From positions 1 to 64,000 of the forward strand of contig CALYLW010001222.1 of the NCBI GenBank assembly GCA_944989445.1: a DNA stretch of 64,000 nucleotides, written 5' to 3'. This stretch comes from Ampullaceana balthica (taxonomy: Eukaryota > Mollusca > Gastropoda > Lymnaeidae). Below, in pieces: positions 33,750-46,900 of the stretch. The notes beneath the pieces are model-generated. The model did not search any database. It had not been told where the DNA came from and saw only the letters and a program-made list of their open reading frames with translations. The position numbers and the translations under genes are program-made. Positions within the stretch are counted from its first letter, which is position 1, and each line of letters starts with the position of its first letter.

Positions 33750-34340
33750 CATGTTAATCTTTTCTTATAATAGATTAGATTAGATTCTTCACAATTTAAG
33801 CTTAAAACTTGAAAAAACATGATAATGATATACTGTCTGTGGTCACCCAGTACCACATTTTATCCCCTCAAAATTCAAAATGACTGCATCAGAACATGGT
33901 TTTAGCCTACAAACACTAAGAGTTAATCCTAAAACTAGCCTATCTTTGAATTTTGAATATTTCATAAGTTTACACTCTCAATAAAATTGACTCCTAAGTG
34001 AAAAAAGACAAAACTTTTTATCTGGCATTATGTATCTCAATATTCCCTCTCTGAGATTGGTTGGTCCATGTGCAAAGTAAAAAAAAACAACTTGTGTGCA
34101 AAGTTGCGCAGCATCCATTTTTTGTGCAATATTTTACATAATTTGCTGTGTGGTAATCCTAAACTAAATTAAAGTGTACACTGATGCATAAGATTAGTAT
34201 TGTGGGGCCAGTGCATTATGGTTTATGATTAGAATAAATTTTACTCTGATCTAGTACAAGTTCTACATGTATTTTTATAAGTAATGGTGAAATGTGATGA
34301 CGGACTTCACTCAGCCCCTCATAAATTGTGTGCTTAGATC
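33750..34340. other. 5' flank of ATAD5 with a MITE terminus
   Basis: At 34038 a MITE of the CAATGTTCCC family begins (CAATATTCCCTCTCTGAG), followed by GTGTGCAAAGTTGCGCAGCA, as in the copy at 52599. Its right end is eroded. No upstream ATAD5 exon was found. Confidence 0.5.
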
Positions 34341-34341
34341 A

Positions 34342-34634
34342 CATTGGACTCTTCCCTTCCTCATTATGCACTGCACACATTGTACTCTGCCCCTCCTTAT
34401 TATGCACTGCGCACATTGTACTCTGCCCCTCCTTATTATGCACTGCACACATTGCACTCTGCCCCTCCTTATTATGCACTGCACACATTGTACTCTGCCC
34501 CTCCTTATTATACACTGCACACATTGCACTCTGCCCCTCCTTATTATGCACTGCACACATTGCACTCTGCCCCTCCTTATTATGCACTGCACACATTGTA
34601 CTCTGCCCCTCCTTATTATGCACTGCGCACATTG
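34342..34634. repeat. 36-bp minisatellite upstream of ATAD5 exon 1
   Basis: About eight copies of a unit containing ACTCTGCCCCTCCTTATTAT and GCACTGCACACATTG. Frames remain open on both strands because 36 is a multiple of 3; none is a gene. Confidence 0.95.
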
Positions 34635-34997
34635 ATCACTTGGAAGTAGTTAAAATATCTTTATTTTGTGCCCAAAATTTAATTTTTCTTCACTGAATCT
34701 GTAAATTTTCAAGCATCTGCAAGAAAGGTTTCTTTTTAAAACCTTTTTAGTGCACTTTAACAAAGCATTGTTTAAAACTTTATTCACATATAAATTAACA
34801 ATTTAAGCCTGTGATTAAAACAAATGACCATCTTTACTAAACCATATTAATTGACTAATGTGTCAACTGTGGTTTTCAGTTCATAAACTGAAGACAACAG
34901 CACATCGATATGTTTCCTTTACTGAAATTATTATTCAATCATTGATTGCTGTAAACATGTTGAGAAAGTTAAACTTATTTTCTTTTTTTTCATTCAG

Positions 34998-37900
34998 ATG
35001 GCTAATCTACATAAGAAAGCCGATTCAGATGTGGACATTTTTGCTACCAAAGAAGGTATCTTTAAAGAATCGTCAAAGAAACAAAGAAAATCTTTATCGA
35101 CCAAAAAGGTTAATAAAAGGCTAATAGACGTTAATGGAATCAACGACCCACCAGGGATTGTGTTGCCAGAGGCAAAAACAGAATCTCATAGTATCTCATA
35201 TGATGACTTTCTGCAACAAATGTTAAAAGATGAACCAAGCTCTCAAATATCTAAAGAGAAGGATCAGGAATTTAAAACTGATAAAACAAATAGAACATTG
35301 TCTTTGGGGAAAAGCCCAGGGATTAATGATTCAGTGAAGTCAACAGGAGAACCAAAAGATAATTTGGTTAAATCAACTGTATCATATTCAGACTTCCTGA
35401 ATCTCTTTAAGCCTCCGCCCAGTGAAAAAGTCCCTAATTCTTCTGAACAAGTTGATACAAGTTCAGTTGAATTGACTCATGACAACACTAGAGTAGTCAA
35501 ATGCAAATCTATTACATCATACTTTAACAAATGTCAAAGTTCATTTTCAAAAAACCCAAACAACACATTAGACTCCACAACTATGACAATCACTGCTGAA
35601 GTTCACAATTCAAAATTAAGTTTAACAAAGAATAAATATGTATCCCCACTTTTAGCATCAAAATTGAAACAAGATAAAAATTCTATTGAAAACCCAGATG
35701 ACATTGTTCTTTTAAGCTCAGAAACTGTGGAAGAAGTCATTGTCAATTTGAAGTCAAAAGATGCAGCAACAAAAAAGAGAAAAATAGAATGCATGGATCA
35801 AGATGAGGGGGTAAGACAGCAAACAATCACCATGGTAAAGGCTAGTAAAAGTATTCAAGAAGATCAACAATGTGTCTCTCAGGGTGTGAAGGTATTACAA
35901 TCATCAACCACGGATGGATTACCTAAGGGAATGCAAGAAATATTGTCAAGCTCTAAGTGCACACAATCCACTCTTTGTTTTGGAAGGGGTGGTCTCTCTT
36001 TATCTAAGACAGAATTAAAGAAAGCTGATTCTCTGAGCCAACCTAAGTTTCAAGCTGATTCTCTGAGCCAACCTAAGTTTCAAGCTGATTCTCTGAGCCA
36101 ACCTAAGTTTCAAGCTGATTTCTGTGCAACCTAGTTTCAAGCTGATTCTCTGAGCCAACCTAAGATTCAAGCTGATTCTCTGTGTCAACCTAAGGTTCAA
36201 GCTGATTCTCTGAGCCAACCTAAGGTTCAAGCTGATTCTCTGAGCCAACCTAAGGTTCAAGCTGATTCTCTGTGTCAACCTAAGATTCAGGAGGGAACAG
36301 TTGCAAACAAGAAAGTGAAAACAGACCACTCCAAAACACATTCACTTCCAAATCAAGTTGATAGCCAGTCTGATGTCATTGATAGCCAGTCTGATGTCAT
36401 TGTTTTGGATGTAGAGGAGGAGGAAGAGAAGAACCACAATCAAAGGTATTGCCTATGTTAAATGATATTCTTATGGTTTTTAATTATTTATAAGTTCCAC
36501 AGAAATTTTAATTATTTAAAAATATTATTATAATTTACCATGGCAATTATTTTATGCAAATAATTCATGTGTTGTCATGTGTATCGTGTGTTTTCATGTG
36601 TATAATGTGTTGTCATGTGTATTATGTGTTGTCATGTGTATCATGTGTTGTCATGTGTATCATGTGTTTTCATGTGTTGTCATGTGTATCATGTGTTGTC
36701 ATGTGTATCATGTGTTGTCATGTGTATCATGTGTTGTCATGTGTATCATGTGTTGTCATGTGTTGTCATGTGTTGTCATGTGTATCATGTGTTGTTCATG
36801 TGTTGTCATGTGTATTCATGTGTTGTCATGTGTATCATGTGTTGTCATGTGTATCATGTGTTGTCATGTGTATCATGTGTTGTCATGTGTATCATGTGTT
36901 GTCATGTGTATCATGTGTTGTCATGTGTTGTCATGTGTATCATGTGTTGTCATGTGTATCATGTGTTGTCATGTGTATCATGTGTTGTCATGTGTATCAT
37001 GTGTTGTCATGTGTATCATGTGTTGTCATGTGTATCATGTGTTGTCATGTGTATCATGTGTTGTCATGTGTATCATGTGTTGTCATGTGTTTCATGTGTT
37101 GTCATGTGTATCATGTGTTGTCATGTGTATCATGTGTTGTCATGTGTTTCATGTGTATCATGTGTTGTCATGTGTATCATGTGTTGTCATGTGTTGTCAT
37201 GTGTATCATGTGTTGTCATGTGTTTCATGTGTGTCATGTGTTGTCATGTGTATCATGTGTTGTCATGTGTATCATGTGTTGTCATGTGTATCATGTGTTG
37301 TCATGTGTATCATGTGTTGTCATGTGTATCATGTGTTGTCATGTGTATCATGTGTTGTCATGTGTTGTCATGTGTATCATGTGTTGTCATGTGTATCATG
37401 TGTTGTCATGTGTTGTCATGTGTATCATGTGTTGTCATGTGTATCATGTGTTGTCATGTGTATCATGTGTTGTCATGTGTATCATGTGTTGTCATGTGTA
37501 TCATGTGTTGTCATGTGTTGTCATGTGTTGTCATGTGTATCATGTGTTGTCATGTGTATCATGTGTTGTCATGTGTTGTCATGTGTTGTCATGTGTTGTC
37601 ATGTGTTGTCATGTGTATCATGTGTTGTCATGTGTATCATGTGTTGTCATGTGTATCATGTGTTGTCATGTGTATCATGTGTTGTCATGTGATGTCATGA
37701 GTATCATGTGTTGTCATGTGATGTCATGAGTATCATGTGTTGTCATGTGATGTCATGTGTATCATGTGTTGTCATGTGTATCACATAAGAAATTGTAAAA
37801 CCCCTATATCCAATGTCACTTTTTAAAAACAATATTTTTATTATTTAATAATTTAAGCTTTTGACCAAGTTAACTAAACAAATTTCAAGTCCCCTTTACT

Positions 37901-40900
37901 AGTTATGTGCAGACTTGAAGTGTGCATTTTCCTATATTTGCAATTTCAACATAAATCACAATAATATACATTTATCATTCATTAATAGATATTATGTACT
38001 TGTATATGTGAATTACTATTTTTCTATTAATCCATCCTTACTTTTTAGGATTAAAAAATTCATGTATCTAATACATTCAACAAAAATCTGCCAGCCAACT
38101 TGTTCAATTTTACCTTTTTTCCCTTCTTTAGGAAAAAATCATGTGCAGCTGATTGTTTGGACCTGGTTATTTTGAATGTCAATGTTGATGGTGTGGTGTT
38201 GGAAAAAGTGAATAAAGAAGATGCAGCCGAAACAGCCTCTCTGAGACGTAGTTCTCGTCTAAGTCGAACAGTCAAGCCGTTGAAAGAATTGGTCGTTGAT
38301 GTTGATAGTGAGAGTGAAGAGGAAACTAATATTTCTTTAAAGTCAAAACCTAACAGAACAACAGCAAAGAAACCAATAGGTAAACTTTATAAATATTCCC
38401 ATGATTGAAAGTTAACATTTCTTACTCTGCAGAAGTTCCATGTCTTCGTATTAAATATGATAATTGACTTGTTTAATTTGTATTTGCTCCATCCCATCTA
38501 GGTAAAATGGCTCCCATTTTCACCATTGTAAAGTCAAAGGAAAGTGAAGTTAAAACTAAACAACCTCCTGAGGATCCAGAAACAGTCCGATTACGAAGAG
38601 AATTCTTGATGAGTGGAATACCTGATGAGTTAAAAAGGCAGATAAACAGCTCAACAAATTCTAGTATAGTTTCAGATTATCCACCTTTCCCAACCATAAG
38701 TCATGTTCAGCAATTGACTGAAGATTTCCCTTTGACTTCAAAGGCTTTTTCGTTTATCGAGATGGATGTACCTGATATCAGAGAGACTTTAAACACAACT
38801 TTATGGGAAGGTCGTGTTTTGAATCATTGCAAAGAGCTCAATAGGCAGCCCACATCAATGTTTGAGGTTAGTAATGCGCAGCGTTAACTTAATTGACATT
38901 TTCATAGAATTACAACCTTGCTTTAATTACATTTCGAGTAAAAATTCGATCAAAGCAAATGTTCTAATTAGCTTTAACGTTTTTTATTCCACTTTTTTAA
39001 TCTAGTATCAGTTGTCTGTACTTCAAATTTATAAACAAACAAAAATGGGTAATAAATAAGACCTTTGATTATTATCATTTGTCTTTTAGATTGTTCAGAA
39101 TATTGTCAGTAACTATTTTCAAATATATTTCTTTCTCAGACATTTTCATCTCATAAGTTGCTATCAAAACAGCAAGCAAATAAAATGTTTAAAAGATTTG
39201 GTTCCGTTGATAGAAATTTCTTATTCAAAGAAGTATACACAGGATTTCAAGCCAAGATGGCTTCTGTTGACCTGCCAGGTAGAGGAGATTACAATTATAT
39301 TGTTACAGTAGGATAATTTCAATTGTTTTTTCTTCTCTGGTTAACCAACTTGAAATAAATACAACTCCTTTATTCAAAGAACAATAGTAATATACAGTGG
39401 TACCTTGAGATAGGAGTGCCCTGACATACGAGTTATTTGAGATACGAGCTGTCGAGCGAGCAAAGTTTTGTTTTGAAATACGAGCAAAATTTGAGATACG
39501 AGCACTCTCAGGAACTTTTGACCGATGAATTACAAGAGATACAGTCACAGCAGCATTCGGGGGTTCTGCAAGAAATTCGTTTTGAGGAAGAGCCAGAGGT
39601 GGAGGAGGTTATCTCTACAAGTGAGATAAAAGAGATCTTGGGAATGTGGGAGAGAGTTTCACAGTTCGTGGAAAAGAAACACCCCGAAAAAGTTGCAACT
39701 GGTCGTGCATAGGAGCTATTTAATGACACTTGCCTAACTCATTTCTGCAGCATTTTGAAAGGGAGGAAGAAACAAACCTCCTTGGTCAGGTTTTTAAAAA
39801 AATTTTATTTTAATCCGGTGAAAAAGGCAAAGACCAGTGAAGAGAAAAGCAGTGACTAAGTTGTTTGTAAGTTACATTTAAGTGACCAAAATACAATTAT
39901 GTATGTACACTTTATAAAACCAGTGCTTTACATTCTCTTTTATTATGTTTTTATAGGATATTTTTCATTTATAAATACATTTTTCTTATTCAAAAACACG
40001 TAACAAAACAATTAGGGGTAGCAAAAACATAGGCCGTCATGGTCTCCAAAGGGTTATTATTATTATTATTTATTTATCATTATTAAATTTTTGGGCTGGA
40101 GCAGATTAATGGCATTTCAATTAATTTCAATGGTGAAAATTGCTTTGAGATACGAGCAAATTGACATACGAGCAAGGTTGCGGAACAAATGAAACTTGTA
40201 TCTCGAGGTACCACTGTATTTTAAAGTAAATATTTAATTTTTTTATGGTGTGTAATGGTTTTAGTGAATTGTTTGTTGTATTGTTATATATTAATTGAAA
40301 CTGTTTGACCATTTATTATTGTGTTGTTTGATCAGCGTCATCATGTTCTCTTGATCTCCCACGTGAAAAAAGTGATGAGGATGTAGTCATCATTGTAGAT
40401 GATACACCATCTCCTGATAAAATGAAGTCTGTCAAAAGTTCTTTTGATGCTAAAGGTATAAAGATTAATACATTTAAGTCTTAATTTCAATACAGGGACA
40501 TTCTTACAATACTCACTTGGATAGATTATTGAATTGACATATTGCAATGCAATTGAATGCATCAGGGACATTTAAATTACAGATTGTACAAAGATAGATC
40601 AAGGGAATTTTTGTATTCACTCACAGCCAATTGACTCCATTTGTCAGTTGTTGCAAGTTTCCATAAGTGAAAACGTATCTTAATTTTTTGACTAACTAAT
40701 TATATTATTTCAGTGTTTTTATATATATATATAGTGATACATACTATAGATATATATAGTGATACATACTGCAAAATGTTAGCTAAAAAACATCAGGTGT
40801 AAATAATTTATCAAATTTCGACACATCTTATGTGCCTCAAATTTAATAATGAAGCTTTGTTAAATGTGCTATAATTAGATTGTTTGTGGACTGACCTCCA

Positions 40901-43900
40901 TCAACCTGAGAGGTCAGATCAGCTGATAGGAAACACCAAGGTTGTTCAAGAGTTGGCAAGATGGCTGCAGGAATGGAAAGATGCAATGCAGAAAGAGGCT
41001 CGTCGTGCAAACTCGGTCAATAAACCAAAGACAAAAAGTAAAGGAAGTAAGTAGACTTGTTTGAATGTCACAAACTTGTTTAATATACTAAAGTAATATA
41101 CCAACGTAATATAGGCAATTGACTTGAGTGATAAAAACTTTAAAAGAGGTTAAAGGCTAAGTAATTTTTTTTAAAATATTTTTTTTGGGGGGGGCAGGGC
41201 TTATTCACTGTTAATATTTACAGCGTTTTTTTATTTTAACTGCCAACCTTGAAGTTTACAAAACTTATTTTGTTTTTTAACTATTTTTTTGTTGTTAAAA
41301 GTTGTTTTCCTTGAGGCATTCACACATTTGTTTAGTTCAAGTCTGGTAGGTCAACAAAATAAAATTACTATGTAAACAAAATAATCAAATGGAATCAAAT
41401 CAGCAGTTTGGTTATTGCAAATACTGGGGAAAATCTTTACATTTTTGTTAGTTTTTACTCCTTGGTTAAGTGTCAAAACAAATTCTAATTTAAAATGTAT
41501 TTATCCAACAAATACCAACAGCCAGCACTTGGTCTGACGACAGTGACTTTGCTGACAGTGAAGATGAAGAGGAATCCAGTCTCTGTAATACAATGTTAAT
41601 AAGTGGGCCCCATGGTGTTGGGAAAACTTGTGTTGTCTATGCTCTAGCTCAAGAACTTGGCTACAAGGTTGGACACTCTTGCTTTTGATCTTTCTACATC
41701 TTGTTCATTTAAATAATCATTTAGCCTAATCATTAGGAAAATCTTAAGTTTTGATTAAAGTGTTTACTGAAATTTTCCAATTTGTAAGCTCAAAAATAAG
41801 TTTGAGATAAGATAAGATTTATGCAGCTACTGGAAATATCATTTGAGCCAATCTTCTAAACTAAGTCACATGTGTGCAATGTTTCCTTTAAGCTGCATGG
41901 CCGTGCAGATATTTGACCAATGTGTGGCCGTGCAGACATTTGACAGATTCGTGGCCGTGCAGATATTTGACCGATGTGTAGCCGTGCAGATATTTGACAG
42001 ATGCGGCGCAGCAGTTAAAAATTAATGCGCAGCAAATTTTGTATTTAAAAAATGCACTAAAAATGGATGCTTTGCAACTATGCCTTAGAGTTTTTTTGCT
42101 TTCCACACAGACCAACAAACCTTAGGGGGAACATTGTATGTGTGTTTCTTGTTTTAAATGATACCTAGTTCACAAAATCTCCCTTATATTATGTCTGTTT
42201 GTATCCATCTACTGAGATATGTGGTGTTACTAACAGTCAAGTTCAGGTGTTGCGCTTGTTGTGCAGAGAAAATCTGAAATAAACATTTAATGAAATGGTG
42301 ACCCATCCTCAGAGTGCACGTCAAAAAGCACCAACAAAAGAGTGCACAACAAAGATTTTAGGAAATTGTTCCAATATATGCTAATGTTTCAAGATAGATG
42401 ACCTATGACCCCCAGATCTTATAAATATCAATGCAACTATAAAGAAAACTTTTATAGACTGAACAGCCACTTATTTTGAGACATTTCATTTCAGTTTTAT
42501 GTTCTAATTTAAGCCTAACAGGAAGAATTTTTTATGCGTTTTGAATATTGGGATGTCAGTTTGATATGTATCTTGTGATTTGTTGCCAAATATTGGTGAT
42601 GCCGTCTCATCTGATTTTTCCAATGAAATTAGTGATATCAATACATAGCTTTGCTACAAAACTTTGTTTTAAAAATCATTTTTGACAAAAGTCATAAATA
42701 ATACTTGTCACTGAATTTGGTAGTATTATAAATAATACTTGTCACTGAATTTGGTAGTTTTTGCACTACCCCAGTTTCTGTGTAGAAAAACAAATTCATG
42801 AACAGTCATTCCTGTAAAGGAGATCTATATGAATTTATGCAACTTCCAACAACCACATTAAAATGACAGTGAAACCAACTGGTAGCCTTGATTTCTTCTT
42901 CAGGTCTTTGAAGTTAACTCCTCATCATTACGCAGTGGCAAGCATTTGTTGGCTCAACTTGAAGAAGCCACCCAGTCTCACAAGGTGGCACAGAACAAAG
43001 CCAAAACTGATGTTCTAACACCCTTGGACATAACACCGTCTGGTTGGTATTGGTAGATTGGTTTATATTCAGGTTGTTAAGCTGGACCGGTTAACCGAAA
43101 CTTTAATTTATGTGTAATAGTGTATTACCGGAGTTCATGAGTGTCATATCTTAAAACAGCCATAAAATTTCAATATAAATTAAATTAAGTTGAAGAATCA
43201 ATATACATAATTCCCGTTGTCTGTATGTATGTATGTATGGAATAATGCTGTTAGGTGGCGCTGCTATCGATTTTGTATAAAAATATTATATGACGTCATT
43301 GTTTTTTGTATATTGATATTATATGACGTCATTGTTTTAGGCTTATATTTTAATTTTTGAAAAGGGAACGGTGTAAAAATAGGATTTGAGGATTTATAAT
43401 TATTATGAAATACTTTGTGTACATTTCAGCAAGTTTAATATTTCGTATTTATCAAACACGGATAACGGATAAGTTACTTATGTTAATTATGTATATAGAT
43501 TCCCTTTGTCTGTATGAATGTAAGTTAGGTGACGCTGCGATCGATTTTGTATAAAATATTATATGACGTCATTGTTTTATCTTATATTTTAATTTTTGAA
43601 AGGGAACGATGTAAAAATAGGATTTGAGGATTTATAATTATTATGAAACTAGACGCCACGCGGCGTAGCATACGCCGCAGACTTGCTCATGGAGAGTGCA
43701 AAGAGAATGGAGAAAGAACGAACAAAAACTACAGCACGAAGAAATCAAAACAACACGAATGAACGTCGGTTAATAAATGGGAGGCGGGTAACAACAACCT
43801 CAGTGTGCATATCTTTACGTTTTACTCGCTATTTTTTATTAACTTAGTGCTGATTTTTTGTGTCTGTACTCCCGAAACCATTATTTGCAATTTCTATGAT

Positions 43901-46900
43901 GAGCAAGTCTGCGACGTAAGCTTCGCCTCGGGTCTCTCCAGAGTTCCTTCTTTTCATTCACTCACAGTCGTTTGCCTAAACCCACCCCATTTTAACAACT
44001 GTATCTTTCAGGAAGTCTTCACCCGTCACTAAATCATTAGCGGCGTATGCTACGCCGCGGGTCAGCCAGTGAAACATAATATGGCGTTGAAATTAGAAAA
44101 TCCCTTATCATTTCTGTTAACTCCTCAGTTGCGCTCAAATTATAAATTTTTTTAAAAATTATTATTTCGCTGAGTTGATGCGTACATCTTGCTAGAGATG
44201 TAAACACAGTGCCACTGTGGGTAATATGGGGGGAGGGGCAAGAAACTTTCTAAATTTGTTACATTCTCTTGTGGGAGAACTATGAAAAATACCTAGCTGC
44301 CTCTGACGGTTTACTGGTTTTATTTTAAACAGTTCCTCAAAAACAAGCGGTCTTAACAACCATATTAAATTTCCATTTGAATATAATCCCAACAAGTTGA
44401 TTAATCAAAAATAAAATGCCATTAAATTTTTTATATTTTAAGCAATTCAATTATCATCACTGTGTACTCCTTTGAGAGTAACCTCTGTAAATGAACAAAT
44501 AGTTTAATTCTAAGTATTTTTCATTATTCCAAAATCTGTCGGAATCAAATCCTTGCACTCAAATGATAAAAATTAATTTTTATTTTCAAATGCCAGAAGC
44601 AAAAAAATCAGGCAAGCAGAACAAAATTAAAGCTACTGTCAGTCCAGCAGCATCTGCATTTGCCAATATGTTTCGGACTCCGGCCACGGTAAAAAAATCT
44701 GACACTTCAAACCAACAGACGCCAAAATCTCATGGTAACAAAAATTCATCACAGAAACAAACAAAAGATTCAGGTTTGTTTTGTTCAAATTAATTTTATT
44801 TATACAGCTGTTTTGTTCCAATTAATTTTATTTATACAGCTGTTTTGTTCCAATTAATTTTATTTATACAGCTGTTTTGTTGACAAGTTAATTTTATTTA
44901 TGCAACTGTTTTGTTGACAAGTTTTTTCTTTCTCCTGTAATGAATATGAAGGTATTTAAGTAGTTTTATTTCATTTTTCAGAGAAGAAAAGAAAAGTCTC
45001 TAAACTTGGGTCTGAAGCCAGACTTGGAATTTTGAATGCTGACAGCACTTCAGGATCTCTTAATCTAGCCTCAGCATCATTGATATTATTTGATGAGGTC
45101 AGTTAATACAGTTTTATTTATGAGGTCAATTATTTACAGTTTTATTTATGAGGTCAGTTATTTACAGTTTTATTTGATGAGGTCAGTTATTTACAGTTTT
45201 ATTTGATGAGGTCAGTTATTTACAGTTTTATTTGATGAGGTCAGTTATTTACAGTTTTATTTGATGAGGTCAGTTATTTACAGTTTTATTTGATGAGGTC
45301 AGTTATTTACAGTTTTAATTATGAGGTCAATTATTTACAGTTTTATTTATGAGGTCAGTTATTTACAGCTTTATTTGATGAGGTCAGTTATTTACAGTTT
45401 TATTTGATGAGGTCAGTTATTTACAGTTTTATTTGATGAGGTCAGTTATTTACAGTTTTATTTATGAGGTCAATTATTACATTTGAGGATATATTAATTA
45501 TGTGTTGTCAATATGGTAAATCTGTATTTATTTATTTTGGAATATTTAATTTTGTATAAAAGTAAAAATTTCTATTTTAAAAATGTTTTAAAGATACATG
45601 TGAATGTAGTAGTTGTAAACCATGTTGATGTAGTAGTAGTAGTAAACCACAACCATGTGAATCTAGTAGTTGTAAACCAAAACCACGTGAATGTAGTAGT
45701 TGTAAACCACAACCACGTGAATCTAGTAGTTTTAAACCACAACCACGTGAATGTAGTAGTAGTAAACCACAACCACGTGAATCTAGTAGTAGTAAACCAC
45801 AACCACGTGAATGTAGTTGTAGTAAACCACAACCACGTGAATCTAGTAGTTTTAAACCACAACCACGTGAATGTAGTAGTAGTAAACCACAACCACGTGA
45901 ATCTAGTAGTTGTAAACCACAACCACAAATAATTTTCAATATATAACCTTTTGACTAAATATAACATGAACATTAATGTGAGCACTTCCAATAAGTGCCA
46001 CAAAGAGGAAGCTCTGTGATATCTACTAAGTAGCAACAATATCAACTTCTTGTTTTCATATTTCCTTTTTAAACAGGTGGATGTTATCTTTGAAGAAGAC
46101 AAAGGTTTCCTTAGCACAGTGCAACATTTTATGACGTCAACAAAGATACCTATTATTTTAACATCCACCGATTCTTATTTTCATCTTCATCTATCTTCTC
46201 GTCATAATCACATTATCTTAAAACAACCAAACTTGGTAAGAACTAAGTGGAAATTCTGTTAAATATGGAATTAACAGTAAATATGAATATTTTAGTTAGA
46301 TAATTAGATAGTAAAATGACTATGTTATTCAGAAATATTTTGAAAGTAATTTGGTTGATTGTATGTTTATAAGCTTAATAATGATCATGTTTTGAAGAGT
46401 AAAATTGGTTGTGTTTATTCCAGGCCTCTGCCACAAGTTTTCTGTTGACTGTTTGCCTTGCGCACGGCGTTGTAGTTGATCGGAGCTCAGTATTGAAGAC
46501 TTTGTGCTACATGAATGGGGACATCAGGCGATGTTTGCTCTTTTTGCAGTATTGTTGTGAGTCCGGTGGTGGTCGACAACAAATTCCTCTGTCTGGACAT
46601 CTGATAAATGCTGATGAACATTCTGAAAGCAGTCTGTTGGACGGTGCCGTGTGCTTGCTGGACGGTGCCGTGTGCTTGCCTGGTGCCGTGTGCTTGCCTG
46701 GAAAGTCAATCAAATCAGAGGAAAATATTTCAACCATGTCTGATGACAGCAAGGACAATGAATTTCTTTGTTTGAGGCCCCCCAGTAAAAGACCCAGGAG
46801 AATGGTCATTAGTGATGATGATGACAGTGATAAGTCAGTAGAGTCTGCTAAGACGGCAACACCAAAAAGAAAAGGGAGAATATCTGATTTAAAGAGAAAA

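Noticed and set aside
36554..37729. Three overlapping + strand frames of more than 350 codons (CHV/SCV repeats)
   Set aside because: They are translations of a short tandem repeat with no stop in its units. All three frames are open at once and the array lies in an ATAD5 intron.
39437..39712. 91-residue frame as an alternative ATAD5 exon
   Set aside because: It matches the C-terminus of Tigger transposases and lies between TA-flanked inverted repeats.
45572..46168. 198-residue minus-strand frame (TTTRFTWLWF repeats)
   Set aside because: It is the antisense reading of the 30-bp intronic minisatellite and ATAD5 exon 11.
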